Source of the DNA: Herbiconiux oxytropis | Lineage (GTDB): Bacteria; Actinomycetota; Actinomycetes; Actinomycetales; Microbacteriaceae | DNA length: 64,000 nucleotides | NCBI RefSeq assembly: GCF_024979315.1 | Contig: NZ_JANLCK010000001.1 | Span: forward strand, 248,001 to 312,000 | Direction: 5' to 3' | Shown: positions 60,456-64,000 of the stretch, piece after piece | How the letters are laid out: every line of letters begins with the position of its first letter | Numbering within the stretch: position 1 is the stretch's first letter | Made by a program: the position numbers and the translations under genes | Notes under the pieces: model-generated | What the model was told of the DNA's origin: nothing | What the model saw: the letters and a program-made list of their open reading frames with translations, nothing else | The model's database searches: none

Positions 60456-60485
60456 GCATCGTAACGAACATGTTCGTTACGATGC
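60456..60485 (+). promoter_or_regulatory. Perfect 30-bp palindromic operator
   Basis: The left arm, GCATCGTAACGAACA, and its exact reverse complement abut with no spacer, so all 30 bases are symmetric. Core TAACGAACATGTTCGTTA fits TetR-family binding. A TTGCAT/TACGAT promoter pair overlaps it on the plus strand. Confidence 0.9.
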
Positions 60486-60518
60486 TGTTCGTAGCAATCG
60501 ACACGGGAGAGGAACCCC

Positions 60519-61937
60519 ATGACCAGCACAGACACGACAGCCGCCACCCCGGCGCTGTCCACCAAAGGCGGGTGGCTGACGCTGATTGTGGTGCTCCTCG
60601 CCGACGCGATGGACCTGATCGACTCGACGATCACCAACGTCGCGGCGCCGTCGATCGTCGCCGACCTCGGAGCAGACGAGAGCGTCATCAAGTGGCTCGG
60701 TGCCGCGTACGCTCTCGCCTTGGGTTCGCTCCTCGTGCTGGGCGGCCGCATCGGCGACAAGTTCGGCCAGCGCGGCACGTTCCTCATCGGGATGGCGGGC
60801 TTCGTCGCCGCCTCGGCGGCGGCCGGCCTCGCCCTGTCGCCCGAGATGCTGATCGGAGCACGGGTCGCGCAGGGCGTCTTCGGGGCCTTCCTCATCCCGC
60901 AGGGCATGGCGATCATGACCGCCACCTTCCCGAAGCCCGCCCTGCAGAAGGCGTTCAGCGTGTTTGCTCCGATGCTCGGGGTGTTCGCGGTCGCCGGCCC
61001 CCTCCTCGGTGGCCTCCTGATCGACGCGAACCTGTTCGGCCTCGAGTGGCGCCCGGTGTTCCTCATCAACCTCGTGCTCGGCGGGTTCGCCCTGGTGATG
61101 GCGGTGAAGTTCCTGCCGCACGTCCCGCCGCGACCGGAGACGCGCATCGACGTGGTCGGGAGCGTCCTGCTCGTCGTGGCGCTCTTCGGGGTGCTGTTCG
61201 GGCTCATCGAGGGTTCGAGCAGCGGATGGGGTGCCCTCGCGATCACATCCCTCGTCGTCGGCGCGATCGTGTTCGCCGGGTTCGTCTGGCGTCAGGTGCG
61301 CACGCCGGACCCGCTGCTGCCGCGCACCCTGCTCGCGAACCGAGGGTTCACGGCGGGCCTCGTCGTCGGACTCCTAGTGTTCGCCGGCTTCAGCGGCCTG
61401 ATGTACGTCATCTCGCTGTTCCTGCAGCTCGGACTCGACTACTCCCCCACCCAGACGTCACTGAGCCTCATCCCGCTCACCCTCGGCATCATGGGCGGCT
61501 CGGGCATCGCCGCCGCCCTGATCGTGAAGCTCGCCCGACGCCTGGTCGCGCTCGGCCTCGTCGCGATGCTCGCCGGCGTCGCGCTCATGCTCGTGTTCGT
61601 CACCATCGCGGGATCCGACCTCACCTGGTGGCAGCTCGCCATCGCCACCCTGTTCATCGGGCTCGGTGCGGGCATCTGCTTCAGCTCCATCTTCAACACC
61701 GCGCTCGGCGACGTCGACGCCCACGAGGCGGGTTCGGCCAGCGGATCACTGAGCGCCGTCCAGCAGGTCGCCAACGGCATCGGCTCGGCCCTGGTCACCA
61801 CCATCTTCCTCACGCTGCTGCCCGGCGGCGACGTGGGCGCGGTCTCGGTGACACTCGTCGCGCTGCTCGCGCTCCTCGTCGCGTGCATCCTGGTCGTGCC
61901 GCTGCTGCCCCGCACCGCGGTCGCCGAGGTGGAGTGA
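60519..61937 (+). CDS. MFS drug exporter, DHA2 family (EmrB/QacA type)
   Basis: A 472-residue, 14-helix transporter. DHA2 motif A lies between helices 2 and 3 (LGGRIGDKFGQRGTFL), motif C-like residues in helix 5 (GPLLGGLL) and the LDxTIVNVALP-like start is varied here to LIDSTITNVAAPSIV. It probably exports hydrophobic drugs or metabolites with proton antiport. Controlled by the divergent TetR gene. Confidence 0.92.
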   Translation: MTSTDTTAATPALSTKGGWLTLIVVLLADAMDLIDSTITNVAAPSIVADLGADESVIKWLGAAYALALGSLLVLGGRIGDKFGQRGTFLIGMAGFVAASAAAGLALSPEMLIGARVAQGVFGAFLIPQGMAIMTATFPKPALQKAFSVFAPMLGVFAVAGPLLGGLLIDANLFGLEWRPVFLINLVLGGFALVMAVKFLPHVPPRPETRIDVVGSVLLVVALFGVLFGLIEGSSSGWGALAITSLVVGAIVFAGFVWRQVRTPDPLLPRTLLANRGFTAGLVVGLLVFAGFSGLMYVISLFLQLGLDYSPTQTSLSLIPLTLGIMGGSGIAAALIVKLARRLVALGLVAMLAGVALMLVFVTIAGSDLTWWQLAIATLFIGLGAGICFSSIFNTALGDVDAHEAGSASGSLSAVQQVANGIGSALVTTIFLTLLPGGDVGAVSVTLVALLALLVACILVVPLLPRTAVAEVE

Positions 61938-62224
61938 TCGGAAGAGCGAGTTCGCGACGGCGTAGCCGGGTCCATCGACGTTGATATGAAGCCGTTCGGA
62001 TTCCCCGGACTCCAGAACTCGGGCAGCAAAACCTGCCATTCGGGCACCTGCAGGGAAGACGTGCGGCGACTAACCTCCTAGGTTGCAGGAGACGACGCGC
62101 ACTCGCGTGTTTGTTCGGGCATATATCGGGCGTTCGATCTTGGGAAATGACCGGTCAAACAATGGACCGCCGAAGGTACAAATAACTCAAGAGCAGGAAC
62201 CCGAGGGACCACGAGGAGGTGGAG
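61938..62224. other. Intergenic region of 287 bases before the DeoR-type gene
   Basis: No convincing gene. The right half is comparatively AT-rich (promoter-like) and includes a TGACCGGTCA palindrome at 62148-62157 and a pair of CGGGC direct repeats at 62117-62131. The left half might be remnant coding sequence but shows no recognisable domain. Confidence 0.4.
62148..62157 (+). promoter_or_regulatory. Short palindrome before the DeoR-type regulator
   Basis: TGACCGGTCA is a perfect 10-bp palindrome 68 bases before the regulator start; a candidate operator of modest weight. Confidence 0.35.
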
Positions 62225-62995
62225 ATGGGCCAGGTGAGCGAGGAGCGTCGCCAACGGATCGTCGCGATCGTGCGCGATCAGGGTGAGGTCACTGTCAGCC
62301 GTCTTGCTGACGACCTGGATGTCGCAGCCGAGACGATTCGGCGTGACCTGCAGGAACTCGAAGATCGCCGTCTCATCAAGCGCACCCATGGCGGCGCGTT
62401 GCCCCTGGAGAGCGGCAGCTATGAGTCGACTCTGGATTACCGGTCGGTGACCCGGGTTCCGGAAAAGCGCCGCATTGCTTCTGCCGCGGTGGAGTCCCTC
62501 GGAGGGGCCCAGACGGTCTTCCTGGATGAGGGTTACACGCCGCTGCTCATCGCCGAAGAGATCACCCAGCTCCCCGACCATCTGACCATCGTCACCGCGT
62601 CGTTGGCGAACGCGATGGCGTTGGCTTCGAGCCCGCAACACACCACATTGCTTCTGGGCGGTCGCGTTCGAGACCGAACCCTCGCCACCGTGGACCATTT
62701 CGCCACAGACATGCTCTCTGTGCTCAACATCGACGTCGCCATCCTCGGCGCCAACGGCATCACCCCGGACAAAGGTCTTGGAACGCCGGACCCGGCCGTC
62801 GCAGCGGTCAAAGGGTTGGCTGTGAAGAGATCGACGCGTCGCATCTTCGTGGGCATCGCCACGAAGTTCGGTGTCACGAGCTTCTGCAAGTTCGCTGACG
62901 TCAGAGATCTCGAGCTCATCATCACCGAGGAAGCCCTCCCGCAGAGAGAAGCCCAGCGTTTCGCTGCCCTCGGTCCACACGTCCTCCGCGTCTGA
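62225..62995 (+). CDS. DeoR-family transcriptional regulator
   Basis: A 256-residue repressor: N-terminal HTH (RRQRIVAIVRDQGEVTVSRLADDLDVAAETIRRDLQELEDRRLIKRTHGGA, in parts) and a DeoR sensor domain of the phosphosugar-binding type (e.g. FLDEGYTP and ILGANGITPDKGLGTP). The ATG at 62225 is preferred over GTG 62219 because AGGAGG lies five bases upstream. It probably controls the sugar ABC importer that begins 95 bases downstream. Confidence 0.92.
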   Translation: MGQVSEERRQRIVAIVRDQGEVTVSRLADDLDVAAETIRRDLQELEDRRLIKRTHGGALPLESGSYESTLDYRSVTRVPEKRRIASAAVESLGGAQTVFLDEGYTPLLIAEEITQLPDHLTIVTASLANAMALASSPQHTTLLLGGRVRDRTLATVDHFATDMLSVLNIDVAILGANGITPDKGLGTPDPAVAAVKGLAVKRSTRRIFVGIATKFGVTSFCKFADVRDLELIITEEALPQREAQRFAALGPHVLRV

Positions 62996-63090
62996 GTCCC
63001 ACTGCACCGGGCCTCTCCTCCGGATCGCGCGAAGACGCGCGGTTCATCGCATCACAGCAACCCAGGTTGCCCAACAGAAAGGCACTGCCC

Positions 63091-64000
63091 GTGTCCCGAA
63101 AAACCCGCACCCTCGCCCTCGCCGGGACGGTCTTCCTCACGGCCGGACTGGCCCTGGCCGGCTGCACCTCCGATACGCCGGCCGAGGGTGGAAGCAGCGA
63201 CGGCGCCGGCGGCGAGCTGTCTATCCAATTCGTCAACCCGCTGCCCAACTACCCGTCCTGGCGTGCGATCGGCGACTGTCTCGCCGAAGAGGCAGAGAGC
63301 CAGGGCGTCGACTTCACCGAGAGTGGCCCCACGGGATCCGCGATGGACCCGACCACGATGATCACGCAGATCCAGAGCGCCATCGCCAACAAGAAGGGGG
63401 CCATCATGACCCTTCCCGCCAGCGACGCATTCGGACCCATCCTCACGCAGGCCCAGGACGCCGGAATCGTCACGACGACGTTCTACGGTGACGGCGCCGA
63501 TGACAGCGGAGCCGACATCAACGTCGGCGTGGACTGGACCGAACTGGGCAAGCTCTACGTCGAGGCCATCGAGACCATCCCCGGCGACAAGAAGGTCGGT
63601 CTCATGACCTCCGCCGACACCGGGATCGGCAAGTCGTGGATGGATGGCGTCAAGGCGGCCGCGGAGGGTCTCGATGACTTCGAGATCGTCGGCGAGGTCT
63701 ACACCGGAGACGACTCCTCGAAGGCCCTGGACCAGACCAACGCCCTGCTGACGGCCCACCCCGAGGTGAACGTCATCACCACCAACCTCGGCACCGCCAC
63801 GGCCGGCACTCTCTCCGCGCTCGAGGCGAAGAACCTCACGGGCAAGGTCCAGTTCCTCGGCAACGGACCTGACAACGGCGGCAAGGAAGCCCTCCTGGCA
63901 GGCACGGAGTACCGCATCCTCATGCAGGACCTGTGCGGTGCCGCGAAGAAGTCCCTCGTCGCCACTGTCGAAGCCCTGAAGAGCGGCGAAGCCGGCGGCG
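63091..64000 (+). CDS. Sugar-binding lipoprotein of an ABC importer (truncated by window end)
   Basis: At least 303 residues, cut at the window edge. A lipoprotein signal ends in ALAGC (Cys25), followed by a ribose/galactose-type (PBP type 1) fold: FVNPLPNYPSWRAIGDCLAEEAE, then a glycine/aspartate-rich hinge (YGDGADDSGADINVGVDW) and a NGPDNGGKEALLAG segment. GTG start, with AAAGG nine bases upstream. It probably delivers a monosaccharide to a permease and ATPase lying beyond the window. Confidence 0.9.
   Translation, partial: MSRKTRTLALAGTVFLTAGLALAGCTSDTPAEGGSSDGAGGELSIQFVNPLPNYPSWRAIGDCLAEEAESQGVDFTESGPTGSAMDPTTMITQIQSAIANKKGAIMTLPASDAFGPILTQAQDAGIVTTTFYGDGADDSGADINVGVDWTELGKLYVEAIETIPGDKKVGLMTSADTGIGKSWMDGVKAAAEGLDDFEIVGEVYTGDDSSKALDQTNALLTAHPEVNVITTNLGTATAGTLSALEAKNLTGKVQFLGNGPDNGGKEALLAGTEYRILMQDLCGAAKKSLVATVEALKSGEAGG

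Noticed and set aside
61938-62100. Possible remnant of a recombinase or integrase gene before the DeoR-type gene
   Set aside because: The translated fragment on either strand shows no motif long enough to support such a claim.

Overview
The window is a stretch of chromosome from a high-GC actinobacterium. The best guess is a member of the Microbacteriaceae. Support comes from uniformly GC-rich codon use, many GTG starts, near-leaderless starts, a RamB/ScfR-type regulator close to malate synthase and isocitrate lyase, a GPP34 protein, LtrA proteins, a SipW/TasA-type pair and a candidate LAxTG (class E sortase) signal. I see no rRNA, tRNA, CRISPR array, phage block, insertion sequence or origin. 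The window cuts a gene at each end.

Layout. 1-9.8 kb: an edge gene, gamma-carbonic anhydrase and a CPA1 antiporter; a DUF3592-like/LtrA pair; an acyl-CoA ligase; small membrane and glycine-rich proteins; a flavin hydroxylase; a two-domain methyltransferase. 9.8-15.7 kb: carboxylesterase, a SipW-peptidase operon (TasA-like protein, signal peptidase, LAxTG protein), a HAD phosphatase and a second CPA1 antiporter. 15.8-18.8 kb: a LacI regulator followed by an RpiB-like isomerase and an MHS-family transporter, with matching operators. 18.9-28.4 kb: one long minus-strand run (SDR, Tat-lipoprotein binding protein, two permeases, fused ATPase, tatA, tatC, tatB, otnK, otnC). 28.6-36.7 kb: LLM monooxygenase, cupin and SnoaL-like genes (+), then amine oxidase, SMP-30, FMN reductase, Asp/Glu racemase-like, SDR and a PucR regulator (-). 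36.7-38.6 kb: YwqG-like protein, RidA and HxlR. 38.6-46.3 kb: the glyoxylate shunt (aceB, aceA), MarR/alpha-beta hydrolase pair, a GNAT-AAA+ fusion and an ScfR/RamB-type regulator. 46.3-51.0 kb: TetR/GPP34, a lipoprotein, a somewhat AT-richer pair of orphan genes, and an aldo-keto reductase/TetR pair. 51.0-59.5 kb: two CPBP intramembrane proteases, a MalT-like LuxR regulator, a MerR regulator, DUF1345 and LtrA membrane proteins and an SDR. 59.7-64 kb: TetR/MFS exporter pair, then DeoR and a truncated sugar-binding lipoprotein.

How it fits together. Three themes stand out. First, a complete Tat translocase lies inside an import/catabolic operon whose binding protein carries a Tat-lipoprotein signal, so the export machine may serve that operon. 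Second, three MerR-type promoters (TTGACC, 19-bp spacer, TGCACT or TGCAGT) precede both CPBP proteases and the 58.6-kb SDR, and a MerR gene lies among them; this looks like a small regulon. Third, many divergent regulator/target pairs have readable operators (LacI, MarR, two or three TetR systems, HxlR), so much of the local wiring can be predicted from sequence. All functions are inferred by reading translated sequence and motifs; no database search was possible.
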